This document shows, piece by piece, positions 47,410 to 57,005 of a DNA stretch of 64,000 nucleotides. The notes under the pieces are model-generated. The model saw only the letters and a list, made by a program, of their open reading frames with translations, ran no database searches and was not told where the DNA came from. Source of the stretch: Zunongwangia pacifica (lineage in GTDB: Bacteria; Bacteroidota; Bacteroidia; Flavobacteriales; Flavobacteriaceae); NCBI RefSeq assembly GCF_023499215.1, contig NZ_JAKHSK010000023.1, positions 1 through 64,000 on the forward strand, given 5' to 3'. Each line of letters begins with the position of its first letter. The first letter of the stretch is position 1. Made by a program: the position numbers and the translations under genes.

Positions 47410-49830
47410 ATGATAAAAAAAGTACTAATGATTGGAGTGTTAGCAGCCTTAAGTGTTGGCTGTAAAACTTCTAAATCTGTCGTCGAAACTCCTAAAACCG
47501 AAAAGAAAGGAGATTTTAAACCCTACAAAGAAGTAGTTACTGCTGAAGCAATTTCAGATAAAGGATTGTTTACTACCCACCGGGTAGATGGTAAACTGTA
47601 TTTTGAAATTCCCGATTCTCTTTTTAATAAAGATATGTTATGGGTAAGCAGAATTGCTAAAGTGCCTTCGGGTTATGGGGGTGGCTATGTAAATGCTGGT
47701 TCTAAAGTGAATGAGCAGGTAATGCGTTGGAATAAACGGGGCAAAAATGTAGACATTAAGGTGATGAGCTTTGAAAACCAGAGTGACGAAGAATCTCCTA
47801 TCTATAAATCTGTTCAGGCCAATAATTTCGAGCCAATTATGTACAGTGCCAAAATCGAAACCATAAGCGCAGACAGTAGTGCTTATGTGATCGACGTCAC
47901 TGGTTTGTTTGAAGAGGAAGTGACAGCGATTAACGGTATTAATGCCTCTTCCAGAAAAAGATATAAAGTAAAAAGACTTGATAAGAGCCGATCTTATATT
48001 GATGAGGTTCATTCTTTTCCGCAAAATGTGGAAGTAAGACATGTGATGACTTATGAAGCTGAAGAACCGCCAGAAAGAGATCAGGCCGGTACCATTTCTT
48101 TATTAATGAACCAATCTATGGTACTGCTTCCTGAAGATAAAATGATGCCACGAATTGCAGATTATCGCGTGGGATGGTTTACCATAGGAAAATATGATTA
48201 TGATTCAGATGCTTTAAAATCTGATGATTATCAGATTATCAGAAAATGGAGACTGGTACCTAAAGATATTGAAGCATATAAAAAAGGAGAACTGGTAGAA
48301 CCGATTAAGCCCATTGTTTACTACCTGGATCCTGCAACTCCTAAACGCTGGAGACCTTATTTTAAACAGGGAATTGAGGATTGGAACAAAGCTTTTGAAA
48401 CTGCCGGTTTTAAAAATGCGATTATAGCAAAGGATCCTCCTTCTAAAGAAGAAGATCCCGATTTTAGCCCGGAAGATGTAAGATATTCTGTAGTCCGCTA
48501 TGTTGCCAGTACTACCCGTAACGCCGTAGGCCCTTCTGTAGTCGATCCAAGAACAGGAGAAATTATAGAGAGTGATATTATCTGGTATCATAATCATTTG
48601 CGTTCTTACAGAAATAGGTTTATGATCGAGGCCGGAGCTCAGAATCCTAGTGCCCGCACACTAGATACTCCAGAAGAAGAGATAGGGGAAATGATGCGAA
48701 TGGTTATTGCGCACGAAGTTGGTCATGCTTTAGGCTTACCTCATAATATGAAAGCCAGTGCAGCTTACTCTACAGATTCTTTACGTTCTGCCAGGTTTAC
48801 TCAAAAATATGGTCTTACCCCATCGATTATGGATTATGCCCGTGTCAATTATGTCGCTCAACCAGAAGATAAAGGTGTGCGGTATATTAGAATGATGGGG
48901 CCTTACGATTTGTACGCGATTAATTGGGGATATCGTTATTTGCCAGAGGCCAAAAGTCCTGATGATGAAAAAGAGACTTTGGATCAATGGATTCTTGAAA
49001 AAGCAGGTGATCCTGTGTACGAATTCGGCGGAGGTTACGGAGGTTTCGATCCGCAGGCGCAACGTGAAAGTTTAGGGAAAGACCAGGTAAAAGCTAGTGA
49101 ATATGGCCTGGCGAATATGAAGAGGGTAGTCCCAAATTTGATCGAATGGACTACAAAAGATGGCTATGGTTATGATGAGTTAGAAGAAGTGTATGGCGAA
49201 CTTATTGGCCTTTGGAGGGGGTACCTTTATCATGTGGTTACAAATGTAGGCGGCGTTTATGAAACCAGAAAAACATCAGATCAGGAAGGAGCTGTTTATA
49301 CTCCGGTGCCAGATGAAATTCAACAAAATGCGGTAAAGTTTTTAAATGAAAATGCGTTTACCACACCAGATTGGTTATTAAATAAGGATATTTTAGATCG
49401 TATTGAATCGAGTGGAGCAATAGCGCGGGTACAAAGCCTACAATCTAGGGTTTTAAATTATTTGCTTGATGAAGATCGTTTAATGCGAATGATCGAAAAT
49501 GAGCAATTACATGATAGCGATTATGCGGTCGTAGAACTATTAGAAGATTTACGTAAAGGTATTTTTTCTGAATTGTATAACGGAAAACAGGTTGACGCTT
49601 ACCGAAGAAACCTGCAACGCTCTTATGTAGATATTGCAATTACGTATTTAGAAAAGCTAGAAGAAGAAGATGAGGTTTCTGGCACAGATATTATCGCATT
49701 AATGAGGGGAGAATTAGAAACGCTTCAATCCCAATTGCAACGTATGCAATATTCAACTTCAGATCGTTTAAGCCGATATCATTATAAAGATTTGATCGCT
49801 AGAATTGATAAAATTTTTGCTGATGATTAA
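47410..49830 (+). CDS. Zinc-dependent metzincin-like lipoprotein protease (DUF5117/DUF5118 type)
   Basis: 806 residues. Lipobox LAALSVGC makes it a lipoprotein. HEVGHALGLPH with Zn ligands His435, His439 and His445 plus a Met-turn-like SIMDYARVNY (residues about 474-483) is a metzincin arrangement. The N-terminal 300 residues fit the DUF5118/DUF5117 region of large Bacteroidota metalloproteases (AKVPSGYGGGYVNAGSKVNE) and the C-terminal part is helical. Likely degrades proteins at the cell envelope. It has its own terminator. Confidence 0.85.
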   Translation: MIKKVLMIGVLAALSVGCKTSKSVVETPKTEKKGDFKPYKEVVTAEAISDKGLFTTHRVDGKLYFEIPDSLFNKDMLWVSRIAKVPSGYGGGYVNAGSKVNEQVMRWNKRGKNVDIKVMSFENQSDEESPIYKSVQANNFEPIMYSAKIETISADSSAYVIDVTGLFEEEVTAINGINASSRKRYKVKRLDKSRSYIDEVHSFPQNVEVRHVMTYEAEEPPERDQAGTISLLMNQSMVLLPEDKMMPRIADYRVGWFTIGKYDYDSDALKSDDYQIIRKWRLVPKDIEAYKKGELVEPIKPIVYYLDPATPKRWRPYFKQGIEDWNKAFETAGFKNAIIAKDPPSKEEDPDFSPEDVRYSVVRYVASTTRNAVGPSVVDPRTGEIIESDIIWYHNHLRSYRNRFMIEAGAQNPSARTLDTPEEEIGEMMRMVIAHEVGHALGLPHNMKASAAYSTDSLRSARFTQKYGLTPSIMDYARVNYVAQPEDKGVRYIRMMGPYDLYAINWGYRYLPEAKSPDDEKETLDQWILEKAGDPVYEFGGGYGGFDPQAQRESLGKDQVKASEYGLANMKRVVPNLIEWTTKDGYGYDELEEVYGELIGLWRGYLYHVVTNVGGVYETRKTSDQEGAVYTPVPDEIQQNAVKFLNENAFTTPDWLLNKDILDRIESSGAIARVQSLQSRVLNYLLDEDRLMRMIENEQLHDSDYAVVELLEDLRKGIFSELYNGKQVDAYRRNLQRSYVDIAITYLEKLEEEDEVSGTDIIALMRGELETLQSQLQRMQYSTSDRLSRYHYKDLIARIDKIFADD

Positions 49831-49855
49831 CAGTTAATAGGTGTATTTTATCGAT

Positions 49856-49883
49856 AAAAAACCTCCTTTTTGGAGGTTTTTTT
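49856..49883 (+). terminator. Terminator of the metalloprotease gene
   Basis: AAAACCTCC (49857-49865) pairs with GGAGGTTTT (49872-49880) and a T run follows. The rest of the gap to 50157 is AT-rich without visible features. Confidence 0.88.
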
Positions 49884-50157
49884 ATGCCTTTTAACTGGAT
49901 TAAAAACCATTTTTAGTGCTTTTTGACCGTTTTTAACAAATATTTTGGAATTATAAAGAAGGTAAATTCTTACTTCTTAAGCAATTAATTTGTGTTGAAA
50001 ATTCATATTTGTAATATCTTACTTACAAAAATGTGTTAAATTGGGGTTTTTCAACCTTAAAAGTGTATTTCATCGGTTTTGTGTGTTTTTTGATGCTTCT
50101 TTTTTATTAATTTTACTTCGTAGAAATAACTGAAATATTAAATCTTAATAGAATCAT

Positions 50158-50643
50158 ATGAAATCAAAGTTACTTTTAGGAATCGTAGGAGCTTTTTTAG
50201 CCATTGGATGCAGCCATGAAAGACCAGGTGCAGATACATTTAATTTAGATGTTGCATTCGAGATTACTTTACAGAATGAAGCAGGAGAAAATCTTTTAGA
50301 TCCAAAAACAGAAGGAGCGATAAATCCAGAAGATGTAAAATTGTATTATGTAGAAGGAGGTAAAGCTCAGGAAGTTTATGATGAAACAAGTGATTTACCA
50401 AAAAGCTTTATGGTTTTTCAAACCGGAGATACCTATAGAATGAGAATTATTCAAAATCCATCAAAAACTGAAGATCGTCCTTTAACGTTAATTCAGTGGA
50501 ATGAAAGAGATGTGGATACCATTCAAAGCGAATATTTAAAAGGTGATCGCTATATTATTCAAGATAAAATATACTACAATGGTAAATTAAGCTGGTCTAG
50601 CGGAGACAGTTTTGAGCCTTACTTTGCAGTAGTAAAAAACTAA
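50158..50643 (+). CDS. Small lipoprotein, 161 aa, unknown
   Basis: Lipobox IVGAFLAIGC makes Cys19 the lipidated residue. The mature part is beta-rich (NLDVAFEITLQNEAGENLLD, DTYRMRIIQN, DKIYYNGKLSW), suggesting a small Ig-like or carboxypeptidase-regulatory fold. No family recognised. A long AT-rich leader and a downstream terminator suggest a single-gene transcript. Confidence 0.7.
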   Translation: MKSKLLLGIVGAFLAIGCSHERPGADTFNLDVAFEITLQNEAGENLLDPKTEGAINPEDVKLYYVEGGKAQEVYDETSDLPKSFMVFQTGDTYRMRIIQNPSKTEDRPLTLIQWNERDVDTIQSEYLKGDRYIIQDKIYYNGKLSWSSGDSFEPYFAVVKN

Positions 50644-50670
50644 GATTTCAAAATTCTTTAAGATTCAAAT

Positions 50671-50706
50671 AAAAAAATCGTCTCATGAAAATAAGGCGAT
50701 TTTTTT
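50671..50706 (+). terminator. Terminator of the 161-aa lipoprotein gene
   Basis: AAAAAAATCG (50671-50680) pairs with CGATTTTTTT (50697-50706); also T-rich for the minus-strand gene that ends at 50740, so it may be bidirectional. Confidence 0.75.
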
Positions 50707-50739
50707 ATGTCAAAACTTTCGATCTACTTTCTACCGTAT

Positions 50740-51867
50740 TTAATAGATATTTTTAAAGCTGGTTTTAATTTTTTGATAGTTTTCGTTTAGTCCCTGTATT
50801 TCTTCATCGATTTCTTCAGATACAATTTTAATATACTTTATAATTTCTCTGTTGTTTAGCATATCGCTATCATCCGAGACTTCAAGTAAATAAATTAAAC
50901 CTAGCATATTGGCAATAGGGCGACGCATAATGTGAGAGATGTCAAAGATGATCTTTTCGAGTAATTCCAGGTAATTCTTTTTATCGGTAACATCTCTAAA
51001 ACTGCCATACCATACCGTTTTATTGCCTGAAAATTGATCAGGGAATGCTCTGGATTGATGCCAGGAGATACTCCCGTCTTGATTGAAAACCCTATAGGTA
51101 ATATCCCATTCTTTTTTATGCCGTACAGCATCGACAAAAGTATTTTCTACCATCATACGATCTTCCTGATGTACAAAATCTAAAGCTTTAGAAGGATGTT
51201 CTTTAAAATCCTGGGTATCCAGTTGTGGTAGTAGATCCTTTAAAGTTTCATTAATATAGGTAAAATGAATACGCTTATTTTCGTTTACTTCAAGCTGAAA
51301 TAAAGCATCCAGAGAATGATTACTCAGTTTATTGAATTTTGAAATGCTTTTTTTTAGCAGATCATTTTGATGGATATGTTCTTTTTTATGCTCTAGGTAA
51401 TCGATTGTTTGATTGGCTAAAATCTGAAGTGCCTTTATTTGTAGTTTACTTAAATTTCTATTTTTTTTATCGATAACGCACAAAGTCCCTAAAGTCAAAC
51501 CATTAGATGTGGTTAAAGGGGCACCCGCATAAAAGCGAATGTTTGGATAGCCAAGGACAAGTGGATTATTTTTAAACCGAATATCTTCTAATGGATTTTC
51601 TACAATGAAAATTTCATCTGGTTGTTCTATGGCGTATTTGCAAAAGGAATCCTGGATAGGAGTTTCGGCTATCTCAAGACCAATTTTAGATTTAAACCAT
51701 TGTGTTTCTTTGCCAACCAGGCTAATTAAAGAAATAGGAGTGTCACAGATAGCTGCCGCCATTTGGGTTAATTCATCTAAAATTTTTTCTGTAGTTTTAT
51801 CCTTAAATATAAAACTACTTAATACCTCCTGCCGAAGTGTATCTTCTTCCATTTTCCTGTAAATCAT
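50740..51867 (-). CDS. GAF-PAS sensor protein with H-box but no kinase ATPase domain
   Basis: 375 residues: GAF domain (about 25-160; TPISLISLVGKETQWFKSKI, FYAGAPLTTSNGLTLGTLCV), PAS domain (about 180-300; HPSKALDFVHQEDRMMVEN, then SISWHQSRAFPDQFSGN), then FDISHIMRRPIANMLGLIYL, which looks like the HisKA H-box (SH..RxP.A..LGL). The chain ends about 60 residues later without N, G1 or G2 boxes of the HATPase. So it cannot phosphorylate itself; it could be a sensor phosphorylated by another kinase, a decoy or a dimeric regulator. The stop is natural, with no frameshift visible. Soluble. Confidence 0.82.
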   Translation of the reverse strand: MIYRKMEEDTLRQEVLSSFIFKDKTTEKILDELTQMAAAICDTPISLISLVGKETQWFKSKIGLEIAETPIQDSFCKYAIEQPDEIFIVENPLEDIRFKNNPLVLGYPNIRFYAGAPLTTSNGLTLGTLCVIDKKNRNLSKLQIKALQILANQTIDYLEHKKEHIHQNDLLKKSISKFNKLSNHSLDALFQLEVNENKRIHFTYINETLKDLLPQLDTQDFKEHPSKALDFVHQEDRMMVENTFVDAVRHKKEWDITYRVFNQDGSISWHQSRAFPDQFSGNKTVWYGSFRDVTDKKNYLELLEKIIFDISHIMRRPIANMLGLIYLLEVSDDSDMLNNREIIKYIKIVSEEIDEEIQGLNENYQKIKTSFKNIY

Positions 51868-51964
51868 TTAACTGCGGAAAAATAGAAAAAAATAATATAT
51901 GGATGTTAAGAAAAGAAATTATTTTGCTTAAAGTGCAAAATTAGAGGTTAAAAGTATGTATTTA

Positions 51965-52288
51965 TTAAACCGCTTTGTTTAATGATGTTGTTTTTTTAGG
52001 AAAATGGAAAAAATCTTCTTCAGCTTCCTCGGCTTTTATAAGCACAAATTCTAATGGAGCATTAGCGGTTCGTTTAAAAGCGATTTTGATCTTATAGTTA
52101 AGTGTGCGTTCCTGAGTATAAAAAGCTCCGGTTTTCTTGTCAAAACCACCTTCGGTAGTACAGCAGATACTAATAATCTGGTATTGCTGAACTTTTTTGA
52201 GAATTTCGAGATCCAAATTATTTAAATCGTACCTGTCTTTTAATTGTTGCAGCCGATTTTGAAAGCCCAGGGATTTGAGGTTGTTCAT
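51965..52288 (-). CDS. Unknown small cytoplasmic protein, 107 aa
   Basis: No signal or membrane segment. The N-terminal 35 residues are helical (LKSLGFQNRLQQLKDRYDLN), followed by a strand-rich part (YQIISICCTTEGGFDKKTG, ERTLNYKIKIAFKR). I recognise no family. It lies upstream of the GAF-PAS gene on the same strand with 97 bp between them, so a link is possible but not shown. Confidence 0.55.
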   Translation of the reverse strand: MNNLKSLGFQNRLQQLKDRYDLNNLDLEILKKVQQYQIISICCTTEGGFDKKTGAFYTQERTLNYKIKIAFKRTANAPLEFVLIKAEEAEEDFFHFPKKTTSLNKAV

Positions 52289-52397
52289 ATTTTGATTGAT
52301 TTTTCACAAAATTAATCGATCATAATTTTAAATAATTATAATCATTTTTAAATATAAGGTTAAAAATCAATAAATTAAATATCTATTCTGTTAAAGC

Positions 52398-53066
52398 TTA
52401 TTGAATGATAAAATCAAAATAAGTATTGGGATAAGGTTCATTTCTTAAAGTATAGTGCCACCACTCTTCACTATAGGCTCTAAAACCATATCTACTCATC
52501 ATAGCTTTCAGGTACTGTCTATTCGCTTTTTGTTTTTCAGTAATATCTTGAAAGTTGTGATGAGAGCGCTCTCCAAAATAATCGTAAGAACCGCCCATAT
52601 CTACTTCTTCCAAACTTTTAGCATCCACGATCGTAAGATCGACGGTGCTGCCTCTGGAATGTCCAGATCGTGTTGCAATATACCCTAGATTAAAGAGGTT
52701 GCTTTTTTTCTTTTCTGGATAAAATTGAGATTTAGTAATCGTATCCTCAGGTTTTTGGGCCCATGCTATAAAGCTATTTACTGCCCTTTGTGGGCGGTAA
52801 GCATCAAAAAATTTTAAGCAATAGCCATCATTCTCCAGCTCCTGCTGAATTTTTTGGAGGGCCATCGCCGCTTCTTTCGTTAAAATTAGTTTTTCGGCTT
52901 CGTAACCGGGTACTCGTTTACCGGTAAAGTTATTTTCACTAAAATAACGTAATTCCACCTCGATATCTGGAATAAGATCAGATACATATACAAAACCTTC
53001 GGGAAGTTGGGAATAGCTCAATTGAATAAAGAATAAAGAGAAAAGAAATATTATTTTATTTAGCAT
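52398..53066 (-). CDS. D-alanyl-D-alanine dipeptidase (M15D, VanX/DdpX type)
   Basis: 222 residues with an export signal (IIFLFSLFFIQLSYSQ), so periplasmic rather than cytoplasmic as in VanX. Zn ligands His136 and Asp143 (SGHSRGSTVDLT) and His204, with catalytic Glu201 (EEWWHY); Arg91 in DAYRP stabilises the transition state. Hydrolyses D-Ala-D-Ala, probably to recycle dipeptide from cell-wall turnover; no vanH/vanA partners are present, so resistance is unlikely. It diverges from the XRE-S24 regulator with a 10-bp inverted repeat between them. Confidence 0.9.
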   Translation of the reverse strand: MLNKIIFLFSLFFIQLSYSQLPEGFVYVSDLIPDIEVELRYFSENNFTGKRVPGYEAEKLILTKEAAMALQKIQQELENDGYCLKFFDAYRPQRAVNSFIAWAQKPEDTITKSQFYPEKKKSNLFNLGYIATRSGHSRGSTVDLTIVDAKSLEEVDMGGSYDYFGERSHHNFQDITEKQKANRQYLKAMMSRYGFRAYSEEWWHYTLRNEPYPNTYFDFIIQ

Positions 53067-53081
53067 AAAAATGATTTAAGT

Positions 53082-53129
53082 ATAGGAATTAATCCAAATA
53101 GTATTTATATTGCATGGAATAATTCCTAT
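53082..53129. promoter_or_regulatory. 10-bp inverted repeat between vanX-like and XRE-S24 genes
   Basis: ATAGGAATTA (53082-53091) and TAATTCCTAT (53120-53129) are perfect reverse complements 28 bp apart. The 3' arm ends 10 bp before the regulator's ATG. Probable operator of the adjacent regulator (inference). Confidence 0.5.
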
Positions 53130-53139
53130 TAAGATAATT

Positions 53140-53928
53140 ATGGCAGCATCATCCATCGAAATTAAGCATTTTAAAGAAGTAAGGGAAGAAAATAATTTTA
53201 CACAGGCTGAATTTGCCGAGACTTTAGGAATAAAAAACTCTACTGCAGACATTGAACGCGGCAGGACCAAACTCTCAGGAAAGGTAGTTTCTGAACTATT
53301 ACGACAATTTGGGATTAATCCGCTTTGGTTGTTTGGAGATAGTGGTCAAAAATACCTGAAGATTTCTAAAGGAGACGTAAGCCCAAAAGTAGTGACGGTA
53401 GATAGAAATACCGATAACGAAAATATCGTCATGGTGAATCAAAAAGCCGCCGCCGGTTATCCCCACAATGTTCAGGATGTAGAATGGTATACACAATTAC
53501 CGGCTTTCGAAATTCCATTGCCAGAATTTAGAAATGCCAGTTATCGTGGTTTTCAGGTAGAAGGCGATAGTATGCTCCCTAATTACCGTCCCGGTGAATG
53601 GGTAATGGCTAAAGGGGTTGCAGGTATGGACGAGGTGAATAATAATCGCGTTTATGTCGTGGTGATGTACGATTCTGTTTTGATTAAGAAAATACAGCGT
53701 CTGCCAGATCCATCAAAACTTTTACTAATTTCTTTAAATGAAGAATATTTGCCTATAGAAGTAAAACTTGGGGATATTCAGGAATTATGGCAGGTAAACA
53801 GTAAGCTTACTTTTAATATTGATAATCCTTCAGAAAATGGCCTGTTTCAGCAATTACAGCAGTCTATGGAAGATTTAAAAAGAGAGTTGCAACAGTTTAA
53901 GAACAATAATTCTCCCAAAGTTTCTTAG
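53140..53928 (+). CDS. XRE-S24 (LexA/CI-like) regulator
   Basis: 262 residues from ATG 53140; the upstream in-frame ATG at 53110 overlaps the inverted repeat and is less likely. N-terminal XRE HTH (about 10-55; NFTQAEFAETLGIKNSTADI), linker with an Ala-Ala-Gly site (KAAAGY), and C-terminal S24 peptidase with nucleophile Ser144 (EGDSMLPNY) and Lys183 (SVLIKKI). The tail is a coiled coil (LQQSMEDLKRELQQFKNN). Such proteins self-cleave after stress or bind a signal; here the family members often act as LexA-like repressors or stress sensors in Bacteroidota. Confidence 0.85.
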   Translation: MAASSIEIKHFKEVREENNFTQAEFAETLGIKNSTADIERGRTKLSGKVVSELLRQFGINPLWLFGDSGQKYLKISKGDVSPKVVTVDRNTDNENIVMVNQKAAAGYPHNVQDVEWYTQLPAFEIPLPEFRNASYRGFQVEGDSMLPNYRPGEWVMAKGVAGMDEVNNNRVYVVVMYDSVLIKKIQRLPDPSKLLLISLNEEYLPIEVKLGDIQELWQVNSKLTFNIDNPSENGLFQQLQQSMEDLKRELQQFKNNNSPKVS

Positions 53929-53993
53929 GACTGCATAAGCTTTTTATTGTAGTTTTAGCAGAATTGATATTTTTATACCAAAAGCGATTGCTT

Positions 53994-56765
53994 ATGCGTT
54001 GGTTAGTCCTATTAATTTTGCTCCTTCCGTCTTTATCCCAAAGTCAGGAACTCCCACCGATCACCAATTTTGATACCAAGGCCTATAATGGGGGGAACCA
54101 AAACTGGATGATAAGCCAGGCAGGGAATAGCTGGATGTATTTTGCCAATAATTCGGGGTTATTGTCTTTTAATGGAGAGCAGTGGAGTCTTCATAAAATG
54201 AAAGATGGCAGCCCTGTACGTTCTGTAAAAGTAGTGGATAGCTTAATTTTTACAGGAGCTTATATGGATTTTGGATATTGGAAGCAAGATTCTTTTGGCA
54301 CTCTAAACTATATCTCACTTTTAGAAAAATTACCTGATGGAATTCGAGATGGCGAACAGATTTGGCATATCGAAGAATTTGGGGATTACATCGTTTTTCA
54401 AAGTCTCAGCCGGTTATTTAGTTATCATGTCAAGAATCAAACAATCAATGTGATCGATCTGGGCAAAACAATAGCGAATCTTTATAAATCGGGAAATACC
54501 GTATATTTTCAGGTGGCAGAAGATGGATTGTATTCGATAAAAAGTGGAGGTATACAAAAAGAAGTCGGTTTTGACCAAACTGGGGCCAAAGCAATTATTC
54601 AGGTTTTTCATTGGAATGATCAAAAAGTAGCCGTAACCCGCGATGACGGATTATTTTCTTTTACATCATCCAACTGGGAAAAAATTAGTATCCCAAATTA
54701 TCCAATTTCTTCCAGTTTTTTCACCGCTAAATATACCGATGATGATATGCTGGTGCTAGGGAGCATTGGCGATGGATTATTTATTCTGAATTTGGTAAAT
54801 GGTAATTTGCAGCAAATCGTTCAACCCGATATTCTTAATAATACGGTCTTATCTTTATTTGAAGATAAAGCCGGAGATATATGGTGCGGACTGGATAACG
54901 GAATTAGTCTTATTGAAAAAGATAGTCAATTTTCCATATTTTCAGATATTACAGGAAAACTTGGTACTGTTTATTGTAGTATCATGTTCCAAAACCAGTT
55001 GTATCTTGGTACTAATCAGGGGCTTTACAGACGTGATCAAGATTCTAAGGATTTTAATTTAATTGAAGGCACCAGTGGGCAGGTATGGAGTTTACAGCAG
55101 TATAACGATCAGCTTTTTATAGGTCACGATCGTGGGACTTTTATTCTAAAAAATAATAGCCTAAACTATATTTTTGATGGATTGGGAACCTGGCAGGTAA
55201 TTCCGTTTTCAGATGGATTTCTTCAGGGACATTATAATGGTCTAAGTTATTTCAAAGAAGGTCAAAGTTTTAATGAAATCTCTTATTTAAATGGTTTTAA
55301 TCTTTCGTCCAGAAATATCCTGAATAGTAATGACGAGGAAATTTGGATAGGCCATGACCATAAAGGGATTTTTAAATTGAAACCAGATTTAACCAATTTC
55401 AAAGTCGAAATTGTAAAAAATTATCCGGTAGATTATAAAGACGCCTCTGGGATTAAACTTTTTCGCTTTAACGAAGATATTTATTATGCCACCGCAAGCA
55501 GCATTTTTAAATATGATCCCAATTTAGATGTTTTTACTACTGAAAATAAGCTTCAGAAGGCATTTAAAAATTTAACTAGAAGTACTGGAATTTCTGAACG
55601 TACCCCTGATGGGAAATGGTGGGCTTTTTCTGAAAGCGAGATCTACTATACCGTAAAAGACGCTTTTCAGAATGGGATTAATGTAGCATCAATTCCACTT
55701 TCTTATGAGTTTAGAAATATTTCCAGTGGTTTTGAAAATCTATCCCAAATTAACGAAAATCAATATCTGGTAGGAAGCAATCATGGATATGCCATTTTTA
55801 ATACACCCTTTACAAAAAATGAAATCCCTGAGCTGGAAATTAATAAAATCGAAATTGCAGATAAAGGGTTGAGTTTTGAGCTTGTTGATAGGGAACAGCT
55901 TAATCCGGAGTTTAAGAATTCTGAAAATTATTTCAATTTTTACTTTAATACACCGGTATACCAAAAGTTCTCTAATGTTACCTATAGTTACCGAATTAAA
56001 GGTTTTACTGAAGTATGGACGCCTTTTAAGACGGTAAGTATGGCTTCTTTCGAGAATTTACCCTACGGAAACTACGAATTTCAGGTAAGGGCAAAATATA
56101 ACAGTAAAGATATTAACCTGGAAACCTATCCTTTTTCTATAGAAAAGCCCTGGTTTTTATCCAACTTGGCCTTTTTTGTATATGTGTTGTTATTAGCCAT
56201 TATTATTTTTATTACTCATCATTTTTACACCCGCTATTATAATAAAAGGCACGAGAAAATGATTAAGGTGCAGCAAAAGAAGGCTGAAATGCAACAGCTT
56301 GAAGCGCAGCAGGAGATCATGAAGCTTAAAAACGAACAATTAGAAGCTGATGTTTCTTCCAAGAATAGAGAATTGGCTGCTTCTACCATGAGTATTATTA
56401 GAAAAAGTGAAGTTTTAAACCAGATTAAAGATGAACTTGCCGCTATTAAAAAAGTAGAAGATATAAAATCTGTTTTAAAAACTATCGATTCCAATATAAA
56501 CGAAGAGGATAACTGGAAATTTTTTAAAGAAGCTTTTGATAATGCCGATAAAGATTTTTTACAAACCGTAAAAGCCAAACATCCCAACTTAACATCGAAC
56601 GATCTGAAATTGTGTGCGTACTTACGGCTTAATTTATCCTCTAAAGAAATCGCTCCGCTTTTAAATATTTCAGTGAGAAGTGTAGAGATTAAACGATATC
56701 GTTTGAGGAAAAAGATGGATTTAGCCCACGAAGAAGGTTTGGTAGAATACATCTTAAGCTTCTAA
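53994..56765 (+). CDS. PUL regulator: propeller sensor, Y_Y_Y domain, membrane span and LuxR-type HTH
   Basis: 923 residues from ATG 53994, which gives a signal peptide (RWLVLLILLLPSLSQSQ); a start at 53964 would bury it. Residues about 20-620 are beta-propeller repeats (two-component regulator propellers; periplasmic glycan sensor), followed by a Y_Y_Y domain (YSYRIKGFTEVWTPFKTVSM), one membrane helix (about 733-750, FFVYVLLLAIIIFITHHF), a coiled coil, and a C-terminal HTH (LSSKEIAPLLNISVRSVEIK) ending at 923. There is no histidine kinase: sensing and DNA binding are in one chain, as in SusR. It precedes SusC and should activate the locus. Confidence 0.87.
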   Translation: MRWLVLLILLLPSLSQSQELPPITNFDTKAYNGGNQNWMISQAGNSWMYFANNSGLLSFNGEQWSLHKMKDGSPVRSVKVVDSLIFTGAYMDFGYWKQDSFGTLNYISLLEKLPDGIRDGEQIWHIEEFGDYIVFQSLSRLFSYHVKNQTINVIDLGKTIANLYKSGNTVYFQVAEDGLYSIKSGGIQKEVGFDQTGAKAIIQVFHWNDQKVAVTRDDGLFSFTSSNWEKISIPNYPISSSFFTAKYTDDDMLVLGSIGDGLFILNLVNGNLQQIVQPDILNNTVLSLFEDKAGDIWCGLDNGISLIEKDSQFSIFSDITGKLGTVYCSIMFQNQLYLGTNQGLYRRDQDSKDFNLIEGTSGQVWSLQQYNDQLFIGHDRGTFILKNNSLNYIFDGLGTWQVIPFSDGFLQGHYNGLSYFKEGQSFNEISYLNGFNLSSRNILNSNDEEIWIGHDHKGIFKLKPDLTNFKVEIVKNYPVDYKDASGIKLFRFNEDIYYATASSIFKYDPNLDVFTTENKLQKAFKNLTRSTGISERTPDGKWWAFSESEIYYTVKDAFQNGINVASIPLSYEFRNISSGFENLSQINENQYLVGSNHGYAIFNTPFTKNEIPELEINKIEIADKGLSFELVDREQLNPEFKNSENYFNFYFNTPVYQKFSNVTYSYRIKGFTEVWTPFKTVSMASFENLPYGNYEFQVRAKYNSKDINLETYPFSIEKPWFLSNLAFFVYVLLLAIIIFITHHFYTRYYNKRHEKMIKVQQKKAEMQQLEAQQEIMKLKNEQLEADVSSKNRELAASTMSIIRKSEVLNQIKDELAAIKKVEDIKSVLKTIDSNINEEDNWKFFKEAFDNADKDFLQTVKAKHPNLTSNDLKLCAYLRLNLSSKEIAPLLNISVRSVEIKRYRLRKKMDLAHEEGLVEYILSF

Positions 56766-57005
56766 TTCCTTTACAAGTGTAAAATTTGCCTCAACATTAC
56801 CTCAACATTTTTCTAAATCCTTCATTTAAGCCTAGTTAATCTCAACTTTATAAATCCTCTTGAAACATCAATTTCACAGTGGTTTATTAGCATATTCTCA
56901 ATTTTAACATTAAAAATTTAGAATGTATACTTTTTGTAAGGGTTCTAAATTCGTTTTCTGCTTTGATTTCATCCTACTTTGCGTACTAAACAAAACAATC
57001 AACAA

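Noticed and set aside
52398-53066. Vancomycin-resistance gene
   Set aside because: The VanX-type protein has an export signal and no vanH or vanA neighbours, so cell-wall recycling is more likely.
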